Source: Amblyornis subalaris
Taxonomy: Eukaryota; Chordata; Aves; Passeriformes; Ptilonorhynchidae
Direction: 5' to 3'
NCBI GenBank assembly: GCA_018881555.1
Contig: JACAXG010000021.1
Span: forward strand, 6,744,114 to 6,808,113
Length of the DNA stretch: 64,000 bases
The notes under the pieces were generated by a model. The model worked only from the letters and a program-made list of their open reading frames with translations, was not told where the DNA came from and did not search any database. Every line of letters begins with the position of its first letter. The stretch's first letter is position 1. A program made the translations under genes and the position numbers. Shown here piece after piece: positions 25,286-37,588 of the stretch.

Positions 25286-28277
25286 GATCCTTTTACGAAT
25301 CGAAGCATTTAAATATAGGGATTTGATTTGTAATTGCAAAGTGTTTCTTATTCCACAATTACAGATACGTATGTACTACTCAGAAGAGATTATCCTGTGA
25401 TTTCTAAGTAAATTGGTCTAATTGGCATGGGCTTTTTAATGTATGTATATACATAAGTATATATAGTTATTACACATATATATGTTCATATTATATACAT
25501 GGAAAAGAAAACCTGTTTTTTTAACAGGGTGTTTTCAGTAAGATATTGTCAAAGATTTATTTTACCTGACAGTTTACTTTGACCCTGCCTGAAATAGGAT
25601 CTTACTGGTGANATAATTATTGTAAAATGATGAAAGTAGAACCGCAATGTGCCATCTTTCCCCAAATGTTTGAAAGCATTGTCAGCTTTTGAATTACTGT
25701 CATATTTTTTCAATTGTTTTTAGTACAAGTCAAATTTGACTTGCCTTAGTAATATAAAGAATCTCATTGTCTTCAGCAAGGCTTGTCAAGTGAATCAGAA
25801 ACATTGTCTTCCCTTTAAAATTGATTAAAAAAAATCCCCCCAAATTATTTTAATTTGAATGAAGTGAGAATCTGGTAACTATTGAAATGTTTTCTGTGCT
25901 GAATAATAAGGAGCATAATAATTGAAACTTGGCATAGAAATGAGTAGCAAATTTTACTCTTCCAGCTCTTTTTGAATTGGGAATTTGAATGTTGCATAGC
26001 ATAAAGTAGTTAACGAAACACACTTTATACTTGATATTCCAAAAGTACCATTCCAGAAAAAGAATACTTAAGTAATACAGTTAACATATAATATATATAT
26101 TCTTGCTTTTATGGTAATATATTTCATATTTTGTAGATACTTATTTCAAAATTTGTAGAGATATATATAATAATTTGTAGAATTTGTAAGTTTCATCTAT
26201 ATATGTAACAATCTGAAGGACAGTGGTGGGTACTGCCACACTTGTTTGCCTTTAATATTTAAATTGTTCTTTTTTCCTACCACAAGACTTCATAGCCCAA
26301 GTATGGGAAAAAGATCTGTATTGCTCTCTGATGCTAAAAGGAGATGATCACAGGAGGGAATGGACTAAGCCTGGTAAGAAAGAGTCATAAGAAAAGGAGC
26401 ATGTAGGGGAGAAGAATGAGGAAAACAGTAGTGGCTGGGCAGGAAGGAGAATTGGAAATAAAGATGTATTTGATTAGTTTTTTTACAAAAGGGAAACCAG
26501 ATTGGGCAGAGAGGAGCCTGGGATGAAATCAGAATGAATGAGATCAACGTGTCCTGAAACTAACTGGACTGAGACTAGAAGTTAAAGGTGGAAAGGAGGC
26601 TATGCTAGCTCAGCTTCAAGGGGACTGGAAAGAAATTATGGGTGTACCAGAAAATGTTTCCCACGGGGACAGCAACAGCACTGTATTTCCAGAGATCTCT
26701 CTCATCCCTTCCTGTGCCTGCTCAGGTGAAATATGTATTTCATTCTTTTTAACTGCTGCTCTTTGTAGACTGCTGCAATGTTTTAATTTACTTAATTTGT
26801 GTAATCATAAAGAAGTTAAGCTAGTCTGAAAGTTGCGGTCCTCCTAACAACTTGTGGAGGAACTGATATTCCAGATGATGGGATTTTTGATGTTTAAAAA
26901 TACCCACAGAAGTATGTTTTAATTTTAAGTCCTTGGCTTTACAAAATGCACCATTATTTTAGAGTTGCCTGTGCAAATGGAAATTTCGTGATTAGTGCCG
27001 TTGCTTGTTGCTTGGTGAGCAACTCGTCTTCCATCTGCCAGAAGGTTCTCAGTGGTGCTTGGCTAGTATGCTGTTTTTCTGAAAGGTTAAGGTCTGACCT
27101 GCAGAAGCAAATCATGACCAAAATGATGATTTTGACAGNAAAAGCAGAAATGTCAAATACTCGAAACAAACCAAACCAACCAACCAAACAGACAAAAAAA
27201 AGAGGCTCTAGGTGCTTTAGACTCTTAAGACTTAATGGATGTTTCCTCTTTCTGTGCTTCAGGGCTTCATCTAAAGAAGGCCTCTTTCTGAATTCTGTCT
27301 GTCCCCAGGTCAGCACCACATGCTATAAGAAGCATAGTCAGCAAGGACTGTGAGGTGGAGGAATTGTTCTCTTAGGGGTGAATGGTGGGGTCTTTTTCAA
27401 GTAAGGGTACTGGAAAGCAGGCAGTGAATTCTGGAAGCCTGCGCAGGGCTTTCAAACCAAAGGCTAGAGAAGCCTACTCTATTAAAAGCTAAATTTGGAA
27501 AGTAAGAGATGGGTCTATATTTAACTGAAGTGTAAATATTGATTATTTTATCACTAAATGAACACTTGCCTTCAGTTCTGTGAACTAGAAGGAAGCGGTG
27601 GTCCTTGGTGAAGTACAGTGTATGGCAGTATTTAGTCACATTTTGCTGCTTCCTAAGGCAAACAGGCAACACAGCTGTGCTAAGGGTGTAGCAGCATTTC
27701 CTAACTAATTTTGTAATTTCCGAAATCAAGTGTTTTATTTGGCAACCTTGATCTTACTTTAATGGAAATGCACATTGTAATTCTGTATACAAATTTGTGC
27801 TGTAATAATTTTATGCAGAGACTTCAGATCACAAACCCAAGAATCCTTCATGTGATGAAGCAGCACTTGCTGAGATAACTGGCGTGCTTTTGCAGAACAT
27901 GTACTCAGAAACAACCCTATTTTCTGAAAGTACTCCATATCTTCATTTGTATGTCTAACCCTTACACTGTGAATCATCCTATGATTCATAATGCTGTTAT
28001 GTTTTAAAAAATATATTTATATTTATATTTTGATAGACATCAGTAGTGTATGGCAATAAAATTGCATACAGTAATATAGCAGTTGGTGGTAAATTTCAGT
28101 AGCCCTTTGTAAATCCAAAGATTGTTAAAATCAAGATTGTCATTTATTGTCAGTTTAACAAACTTTTTGGTTGTTGTTGTGAATAGTCTTATAAACATTG
28201 CTTCTTACTTACCAGACTTTATTGTTGTACAAACCCTTAATTTAGTAAGCTCCTGACCAAGAAATGTTCTTAGTTTG
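25286..28277. other. Unassigned unique DNA with small simple repeats
   Basis: No gene was recognised. AT-alternating stretches lie at 25441-25500 and 26080-26200, the latter with four spaced TTTGTAGA-like copies. A CCAA-rich tract lies at 27163-27190. A purine-rich block spans about 26340-26680. The 135-codon frame at 26946-27353 (+) overlaps a long antisense frame and shows no known domain. Single Ns lie at 25612 and 27139. Confidence 0.55.
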
Positions 28278-28892
28278 TGTCATGTTTTAACCACAGCCAG
28301 CAGCCAAGCTCCACACAGCTGCTTGCTCACCGGCAGGGTTGGGGAGAGAATCAAAAGGGTAAAACCTAGAAAATGCATGGGATAAAGACAGTTTAGTAGG
28401 GAAAGCAAAAGTCACGCACACAAGCAAGGCAAAACAAGGAATTTCACTGCTTCCCATGGGCAGGCAGGTGTTCAGCCGTCCCCAGGAGAGCCATCACATG
28501 TGACGGTGACTTGGGTAGGCAAACACCGTCACTCCGAATGTCCCCCCTGCCTCCTTATTCCCCCCACTTTATACACTGAGCATGATGTTATATGGGCTGG
28601 AATATCCCTTTGGTCAAATATGGAACATCCCTTTGGTCCCTTTTGACCCAAATATCCCTATTTGTGTCACCTGTCCCAGCTGTGTCTCCTCCCAGCCTCC
28701 CATACACTCCCAGACTCCTTGCCAACATGGTAGTACAAAAGGCGGTAGAGGCCTTGGCTCTGTGTAAGCCCTGCTCAGCAATAACGAAAACATTTCTATA
28801 TTATCAACCCTGTGTTCAGCACAAGTGTAAAACACAGCCCCAACAAGCCACTGTGAAGTAAATTAACTCTACCTTAGCCAAAATTCAGCACA
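28278..28892 (-). mobile_element. Solo LTR of a bird endogenous retrovirus (ERVL-type), 5-bp target duplication
   Basis: This 615-bp element starts TGT and ends ACA and is flanked by a perfect 5-bp direct repeat, GTTTG (28273-28277 and 28893-28897). Read on the minus strand, it begins with TGTGCTGAATTTTGGCTAAG and later has AGAGTTAATT, a GTATAAAG TATA box at about 28567-28574, and the stretch corresponding to GACACAGCTGGGACAGGTG. These features match a widespread bird LTR remembered as starting TGTCCTGGTTTCAGCTGGG. A 5-bp duplication fits the ERVL class. No AATAAA is seen; the equivalent position seems to read ACTAAA. There is no internal proviral sequence, so this is the product of LTR-LTR recombination. 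It encodes no viral protein. Confidence 0.92.
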
Positions 28893-31800
28893 GTTTGGAA
28901 TGGGTATTTAATAAATACTAGGAACTGGTAAATAATAGCAACAAATTTTAAACAAGTGTTGAATGAGAACTTTAGAAATCCTTAATGTCCTTGTAGCTAC
29001 TTTTACGGCTACTTTATTCTCTTTTCTGAGACAAAGACATTGACCCCATTGTGAAACTAATCACCAAATTATTGATTTTTTTTCTGTACATTGGTTGTAT
29101 ATTGACTGTATAATCAACCTAATTATTATATAAACAGACTTTATACAGGATCAGGGATCATAAACCTTTCTGTGTCTCTATGTGTCCATATATAAGAGCA
29201 TAGACAAAATATACACCAATCTAAAATTTAGCAAATGCAGTTTGAATGACTTTTAGAAAGTACCAGTCTATTTTACAATGTATACACCAGGGTCTTAAAC
29301 TCACCGCTGGGCCAAGCTAAAAAGGTAATGTCTGATTGTGATATTACTGCAAAACAAATGGTAGCATGCTACTCTGCTTGAAAACATAATGGCTTTATAG
29401 TATAACCTTTAACCCTGAAATGATGCTTGAGTGGACCTTAACTCCAAAGTGAACATGCCTGAGTAAATAAAACTGTGGTTTCACATAACAGAGAGATACA
29501 TTTTTTAGATCCTTTGCTGATTATATTGTGTGAAGGTCAATCTTCTGCCCCATTTCTGAAAGTCGGGTCAGAATAGAGATTTTAGGGTCACTTCTTCAAG
29601 TATCTAAGCCATTACAATGCACTAATAGGCCCTGATAGCTCATTTTATAAGTTCTTAGCATTAAGCTGGACATTGTTTGGACTCATTTCAAATCCTGCAT
29701 GTATCCTGCAGGGTTAATTAACATCTTTTTAAATGGATGTTTTTTGGTTATTTTGAATTAAAGTGCTTTGGTTTAATTTGTCACTATTTACTATCTTTTA
29801 CCATGTGTAAAAATATAAAAAAAATATACTCACTTAACTTAAGATGTGCATATTGCTTTGAAATTAACTGTTTAGGGTTTTTTGCCTAATTTAAACACAT
29901 CACAAGTACAGCGTCGAACATGCAGTGGTAGACACGGTTGAATACCAGTACAGGGTAGTTTGGAGGAGAAAATTTTGGTTGTACATTCCAACTATATTTT
30001 GCACAGTGGAATTTCAGGTCATTGTTTCCCTACTTTGTGTAAAATGCCTTTCTGTGTTACTTACAGAGTTGCTGTGAATCTTCTTTAAAGAATGCTGAGA
30101 TTAATTAATTAACAATTTAATTAGAATGATGAAGNAAATATGTAATTAGGCAACACATTTCAGTTTTCTACTGCGGTAAGCAGAAACATATAAAAAAGAG
30201 ATAATGAATTCAAATCGAAATAAGTGTTTTTGGAGAACATTTGAGGACAATAGATTTGAAAATAGTATAGAATGGATCAGATTGAGACAGAAAAACCACA
30301 AAATATCACTGCAAATGAGAAGCATGTTGACCTCAAAAACAGAATAAAAAGGCCCCACTAATATTGGATATTTTGAGAAAAAAATATTTTTAATAAATGG
30401 AAGTAAACTAAAACAAGTAATATGTTTTCAAAGAAGAGGAATGTGATTAACATTTGAAATTGTAAAACTAGTCTTCCTTTCAAGAGCATACTTCAAACTT
30501 AAATTGCATTTTTTTCAGAGAAAATATCTTTCCAAGCAGGTCTTCAAGAGTAGTTAGCGATTGTTTGGAAACAGTCTTGGCATGACCTCTCTCAACCTTC
30601 TGTCTGGACTAGTGTAAAACCTTAATTGTGCTGCAAGCAGCAGCTCTCTGGTATGTAGGGATTCAGGGTGCAGATTGAAGTTGTACCATTCATCAGCAGG
30701 TACGTTAATTACTCCGTGCATCTGGAATATTCTGTCACAGTGTGGTTCCTTTTAGATCTTGAGAGAAAGTAAGTCTTCGGGAAAGTAGTTGGTATGTATT
30801 TCCTCAGTGCTGTAAATTCAGAGAGCATCATCAGACTGACCACTGTGAAGACTTCTTGTTGTGTGCTTGACATGGCAGAGTAGTGCTGGAGGTGAATTGT
30901 TATGTCAGGTGTGTGATATTTATGATATTTTTAAATTTTTTCATGTAGACCAAATATCACTCTTCCTTTGTTCCACCATTTCTTATGCCATTGCAGACAA
31001 GTGATTGCACACTTGTCACACTGTTTTTGCTGCACTTGTATCTGCTTTGCTATTCTGCTTTCATTCCTTCGGTCTAAAGGGAATCCCGACTTACCTCACA
31101 TATGAGAAAATTTCTTAGCTGAGCAAGAGCCATGTTCAGTAACAGTGCAGTATAGTAATTAAAAAAATATGTACTCACTGTATGTATGGAGGCTTAGTTC
31201 CAGAATAGTGCTTTCTGTGTGTAAGTAAATCCTAAGGTTCAACACTGTGGTAGTGGATGGCTGCAGTAGGCTAGATGTCAAACTTTTGAACTTAAATAGG
31301 TGGTAAAACTTAAATAGTTGGTAATTTCACAGTTCTTGCCATTGTGTGATTTCATTCATAAGTAAAGTTAGCATAGAGAATTCTTCAGCAAAGGATTTTT
31401 TTCCTAAATGTCACACCTCAAACCTAGCTGTATTCATTTTGATTGACATGCCATCCACGAGCTTTAAGAAAAACCCAGCAGAAACACTACTTTCATGCGC
31501 ATGCAGCATTGTCTTTTTCTTTATAAACACACTGGAAGGTGTAAGTAGTATGTAATGTAACCTAAAGGGTTTTATTCAAGGGCTCCTGTTTCCGTTGCCC
31601 AACTGCCTCTACCCTCCCATGGTGTTCTTCCTGCTGCAATAAATCTTAGTCTACCTCTCCTTACCCCTCTTTGCAGGGGTCATGGCCAAGAGTTAGGAAG
31701 TGTATCAGGTCTGTAGTTGCCTTGAGAAGGAGAAAGCAGTGATGTTCAGAGCAGTTTATTCATAAAGGTACAAGTACATATTTGGAGAAAGAGGTTTTGT

Positions 31801-33975
31801 TGTTTGAGAGTTTTTTATAAGGAATGTGGATTAAGGCAGGTGAGGACTATACATGTGAAACTAGAGTCTGTGCTTTGTCTTGGAATGGTTTTAAAATTTC
31901 TTAGCTAAGCACATTCTAAAACAAAATAGGAAAGGAACCTCCAGAACATATTAGTGCTTCTCTACTCAATTAAGTTCAGCTTTGAGATAATACTTCTGAA
32001 CTGTTGAGAAACGTATCTATGTTAGGGTGCTTGTAAATGGTAAGTTAGACACTTAATTGGTATTGTACCACTGTAAGCTATGCTGATGTATCACCTTGTT
32101 GCTGTCACTCCCAATACATGATCATCCATACCCATTGCTATGCCTTATTTTGATACCCTTTTGATACCAATCCGGCCCTTGGATCACCTGGTTGATCTAA
32201 GGGAAAAACTCGCCCACCTTGAGAATGAGTGTATGTTTGGTTTGGTTTGGGCTTTTTTCCAGATTAACAAACCTATCTCACGCTTCCTATATCCTCATTA
32301 CCACAAGATCTGACGGAAAGAAGGTCGCTGTTTATTGTTGAATTAGTAAGACTGGAGTGGATGTAGTCTGAAAGCACATCTTTAATAATGTTGGCTCTGA
32401 AACAGAGTTTTCTGATTTAAGCTGGATACTACCTCAGTTAACAAGATGAAAATATGAGCCAACTTCTTATCTTGTTAAAAAAAAATCTATTAGATCTCCT
32501 TTAGCTTTTTGGGGTCTACCANTGTATAGAAGGGCACTAAAACATGTTTTTATTTGTCATTATGGGAGGAAAATGTAGCTATGAGTAAATAAAGGAAGCA
32601 AGTTTGTCTGGTAAGAATAAAATTATATTTTTATATGGTCATTTTGCAGAGTAAGACTGTAGTTTATTTTCTTCCAAAGCAAGAAAATGATTAGGTGAAG
32701 AGGGGAACAGCTAGCGTCCTGAAAAGACTGAGATCAGAGCATATAGGCCTCTACAAAAATATTTTACTTTTCTCTGTACTCTCCATCTTAATGTTCAAGG
32801 AACAAGAGCTAAGAAAATGTTATGTATGCATGTTCAGTATTTTTCAAAATGAGAATCTTGGCTGTTGCACTTCTAGGGCACAATGAACACTGATTGCCTA
32901 AAAAATTATTTTAATAATTCAGGCTTTTAGCTTGAAGTTTAGGGCAGTGTTTTGAAACCATTCCATTCCTTTTTATTTGTTGTATAACCTGTATAAAATG
33001 GATAAACCAATTTATGCTTTTGACGGATGTAGATTAAGGCATACTTTGTGTCTGGGATGAGGTATGGGACAATAGGGTTAAATCTCTAATTATTTGAAAT
33101 TATTATACTTAAAAATCCCTGAAAGTATGTCTTTCAAATAATGAAAAAAGAATTTTGGTCATTGCTACTCTGCCAAGTGCCTCATAGATACCTTAAAAAA
33201 AAATCACTCTCTTTACACGTAGACTCTCTGTTTTAGCATGACTGTGCAACGAACATTCAAGAAAGAGCAGTTTATAGCCGATTAAACATTTGTAGTCTTT
33301 CTCTCCTTTCCCCCACAGAATCATAGTTAGGAAAACACAGAGTTGTGGACTCTTGACATTTCTGTATTTAATTGCTCTTAATTTCTCTATCATTTTCATT
33401 GTTGTGGTTATAAATTTCCATTCTCTGCTCTTCTCAGGCTTCCATGATCTTTCTTTCCTGCCTCTGGACAGTGGAAAGGAAGGCTCGAGGTGCATTGCAC
33501 TGGTAATTACTTCAGTGTTAGGAAGTCTTCTCATTATACCAAAGGCTCAGGGTTTGCATCCATTCCTAAAGTGCTGTTGGTAATGATTATCCTGGATGTT
33601 TCAATTTATAGAATTAATTATGGCCAGATTAATTCTTCCTCCTTCTTCTCCCCTCACCCACCCAAATAGGTCTTGGAGGGTCTCCACTTCTCTGAGGTGT
33701 GTGAGCCCTGGCANTGTTCTCTTTGTTGACTGTGGACAAAGGTATGACAGAATTGCAAACTTGTGAGTCATGTACTAATGTTTGTTTGCTGGGTTTCAGA
33801 AGAAGCTGTTTATTTTAGTAGGCAATTTTCATGTGTGAGGAGGTGAAGTGTTGAGAAGGCAGCCCCTCATCAGTGGACAAACAATTCCTAAGAATTTAGC
33901 TAATGGCCCCCCTTCAGTGCAGAGAATAGATGACAACAATTGTACTTCCAGACTAAACCAAGAACTACTTGTTTG
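28893..33975. other. Unassigned AT-rich unique DNA
   Basis: No gene was recognised. A short hAT-transposon-like terminus may lie at 29287-29325. A partial 16-bp tandem duplication lies at about 31289-31325. A TTTGG-rich run of three units is at 32234-32251. Single Ns lie at 30135, 32522 and 33714. Confidence 0.55.
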
Positions 33976-33979
33976 GCTG

Positions 33980-34835
33980 CTAGGTGTTAATGCAAATTTG
34001 TTCTTCAGCTCATTCAACCCTAGGGCTCCCATCCTTTGATTTAATTAAATGTAATTGGTTACATTGCTCCTCCCAGGCCCCTGAGGTGTTTTTGTTTATT
34101 GCTCACTCTTCGCAATAATGCTTCAATTCAAGGCACAAAATGCTCGATAAATAAGAGCTCTTTATCCTGTGTTGGATTTGCAGGGAGATTATTCCCCTCA
34201 AATAGTTTGGTTTCACAGTTAAAAGTGAATGACTAGCGAAATAAACTCATTGGGTGGCAAAACTAGCATATCCAGAAGCAAGGAAATAAGAAGGGTAAAT
34301 TAGATGAGATTAGAACAAGAAATGAAGCTGTAATGTTAAATTAGTAAGGGATTGCAACTGGTGTTGTAAGAGTCATTGACACTTTTAAATGATGCTTCAC
34401 TTAATAGGATTGCTATTGCCGCACTAATATATTTTGAGGGTTACTTTTTCAAAGTTTGTTATTAAATTGCTTGTATATTTTTATTAATGGAAGGTATGTT
34501 TTAAATAACATGCATCAAGTGGCAAAAATTGACCTCAGAAAAATGTTTAACATCTTTTTCTAAATGAAAATTATGTCATATGTGATCTAGATAATTACAT
34601 TATTCCATTTTGGATTTTTTAAACTACAATATTTAAGGGCTTTCTTTAAAGGGGAGGTTTAATTCTATTTACATTCTGTTATCTGCATATAAGTGCATAT
34701 GCAATGTATTTCATTCTTTAGACATGCAAATAGCCCTAGCAATTTATATTGTGAAAGTCTCTCTGCTACTGTCCTAAAGATAACTTTGAAAATTTTATAT
34801 TTGTCTTTACTTTCAGCATTTAAGCCCTCTTGCAT
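33980..34835. promoter_or_regulatory. Candidate conserved noncoding cluster
   Basis: This is the block in the window that looks most like vertebrate conserved noncoding DNA. It is unique, without stops-and-indels repeat texture, and carries many homeobox/POU-type cores: 'tttaattaaatgtaattgg' at about 34040-34058, ATGCAAAT at 34724-34731, and paired TGCATAT-type motifs at 34684-34702. It contains no plausible open frame and no transposon homology I recognise. It would fit a long-range enhancer cluster of a developmental gene, but this is inference from sequence texture. Confidence 0.35.
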
Positions 34836-37485
34836 CTGAGTGGTCTTTTTTTTCCTTCCCAGAGTGTTCAGAGAAAAAGCATCTTACCTCAGGCTTTGCT
34901 TTCTCTCTTGGAAACAGATGTATGGGACATGGTTTATTAACACACCTGCCTCTTTAGCATCACAGAATCACTGAGGAGCTGGTGGAAAAGAATGAAACTG
35001 TCAAAATAGTTTGAGTTTAACTTCACAAACATTTTAAGCCCATCTAAAGTGCCTCTGCTGATGAAGGTGAAGACCACCCTTCCTGTCTTTCCCTCCACAC
35101 TCTCATTTTTGTTCTGCCCTGTCACAGGGCTTGGACAGTAAAAAAGTATGAGCAGGAGGCAAAGAAGCAGGACTAAAAGTTTACATCAAGGGGATGGCAG
35201 AACTGATCACTTTGGTCAGCACTGCTGATGGAGTCTCATGCCTTCCTTTTTCTGGCTGAGTGTTCCACGCTCTCACTCATGTCTCATCCTGTGATGAGGT
35301 CACTCAGGGAGCTCTTTCTGGAGAGCCAGTACAAGTGGGGGGGTGAACCTGCCCTCAAAATGTTATGAGCAGAATTGTTCCTTCTGATGGCACTGGGCAT
35401 TTCAGTGATACTTGTAAGTAAATGTCCTTTTTTAATGGTACATTAAATTTCCCATGTGCAAAGTTATTTTATTCGTGAGCATGGTATGTGTTGGTATGGC
35501 AAAACCATCAGTCGGTGCCTGGAACTTCCATGAAGACAAAATGGAGAACAAGCTGTTAACAGCTGCTGTATCAAACAAATTCCCTGCAGCATCCTGTCAT
35601 GGCTAAATTGGGTGAGAGTCAGGTGAATTCATGGCAATGTCACTGTGAACAAATGAACCCAGATGTGAGCAGATTTGAGAGACAATTCTGCTATCAAGAG
35701 CCTGAGAAAATGAATGCCAAATACTTGGCAAACTAACCAAAGGCTAACCTAAACCACAACATCTCAGTTATTAATGTTATAATCTGACTGATTGTGAAAT
35801 AATATTTTGTTTNGGAAAAGATGTCCTAAATCAACAGTGGCTACTCTTACTGAAATTGCAAAGCTACTACAAATTCAATGGTTTCCTGAAAATACTGGAA
35901 AAAATAGAGATGCTGAGTCACAGATGTATTCTAGCTATAGTAAGATGATAACACCTTTCTGACAGGGTATCACCCCTGGACTTAACTCTAAAGGGATACT
36001 AAAAAAAAAAAAAAAAAAAAGAATTCAGCACTCAAACACTTGTGAAGTCCTGTGAAACAAGATAAGCTCTTTCACTGCTGTGTTATTCAGCCTATTTTTT
36101 GTGGGTATTTTATTTGAATTTGAAAATATTTACATGTATTTTTTTATTTAAGTATCACCTGAAGGTCATTACAAAAGATGTTCCTTTTCATTATCCACAT
36201 AGTTTACATTCACTTAAGTAGGAAAAATAAGTTTCATAGTCAAAAGACTCTATTTAAAGTTATCACAATGTAATAAGATGCCTCTTGTATATTATGTAAG
36301 ACCTGCTTTCACTAGGTGAAGTGTGTTTGTATTAATAAAATAATATAGAAAAAATCATTATGTGAATAGAAGGCCCTATTCAGAAAAGGTCTTCAAATTT
36401 CTATGTGAGGTCAAAACACTTTCAGAACTATGAAATGGAACATAAGTAATATTCGTATTCTTGAGCTGTTATAGATAGAAATAAAATTCTTAGAAATATA
36501 ACTGTACTTACAACCCACAGCCAAATAATGGCATTCATTCAGCAAAGCAAAAGAATGAATTTCTATTCAAGTCATGGCTAATCTGTACAGCCCTAAAGCC
36601 TGGTACTAGAGCCTTGTAAGATGGCATGAACCTACCAAAAGGAAAAATGGATAGTTTGGGTTTTTTTTCTCCTCAGAACTTGCGGTTAGTATGTTTTCAC
36701 TAAAAAGAAAACATTCTTTATAATTTTAGTAAAAGTCATAGATCAAATTTATGCTACTTATTGCTTTATTGTCCACCCCAATCGGAAACAAATAGAACAT
36801 GTAACATGAATTGTTGTAACTTAAGGACATTAGGATTTTTTTGAAAATTCAAGTCAGAAACATGGGTGTAGATACTCAGTGAATAGTTAAAATTGTCATC
36901 AAATTGAAGCAAGATACTCACCTNTCATAATGAGTTAATCATGTTTTGCATGGCACTCTTCCTGTACAGTAAGCATAGTGGATCTCCCAACATTTCCAGG
37001 GAAATGGATTCTGGAAGATGTTATGTAGTGAGAGGGAAGGTGAAAACAAGGTTTTTTTGCATCACTGTGTGTTAGCTACCTATTTTAGTGGTAGTTGCGT
37101 GACAGGATTTTATTGCAAAACTAGTACAGTAAAAATAGTTTGAAAAACATCTGTTGCTGGGACAACTGCTTGTGCAATGGTCATATTTTTCTTTTTTTAT
37201 GTATTTGCACATTTTACAGAACACCTACATCTACAATAGACTTGTGTTGATCTCTTGATACAATCATTATGAGGTTGATGTTCAGTTTTTGCATTAGCAG
37301 CTTGGATTAATTTTTAGTATCTGAAGAAGGAAATGAAAATCTAGATAACACAGTACTGTGTCAAAGACTGTATTGTAGGCAGGATTAAGTTAGAAAGTAC
37401 TTACAATTTTTTTCCATCTTAATGTGAAACATTTTACTAGGCTGAGTGTGCCATACAACAAACACATTAACCAACAAACATGCAA
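34836..37485. other. Unassigned unique DNA
   Basis: No gene is established. Strong polypyrimidine-AG ends lie at 34816 and 34862. A 45-codon frame at 35599-35736 (+) lies a few hundred bases upstream of a 20-A tract, but the peptide is unrecognised. Single Ns lie at 35813 and 36924. Confidence 0.55.
36001..36020 (+). repeat. Poly(A) tract, 20 A
   Basis: This is an uninterrupted A run immediately followed by GAATTC. It could be the tail of a retroposed transcript, but the upstream 400 bp match no gene I recognise and no flanking direct repeat was identified. Confidence 0.85.
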
Positions 37486-37588
37486 ATGATAGAATGGCTT
37501 AGGTTGGAAGGGACCTTAAAGATCATCCAGTTTCAACCCCTCTTCCATGGGCAGGAATGCCTTGCACTAGACCAGGTTGCTCAGAGTT
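37486..37588 (-). mobile_element. CR1 LINE, very short 3' tail
   Basis: About 103 bp of the bird CR1 3' UTR in minus orientation, from 'gatagaatggcttaggttgg' through 'agaccaggttgctcagag'. The remainder of the element is absent (5' truncation). It has no coding capacity. Confidence 0.95.

Noticed and set aside
26946..27353. Paired 135- and 121-codon frames on opposite strands
   Set aside because: Mutually overlapping frames, including a translated CCAA simple repeat, are a compositional effect.
33300..33345. 'cagaatcatag' resembling a CR1 3' terminus
   Set aside because: The similarity stops after about 11 bases; the following sequence is not CR1.
34960..35000. 'catcacagaatcactgagg' as a CR1 tail
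   Set aside because: Too short, and the downstream sequence does not follow any CR1 3' UTR.
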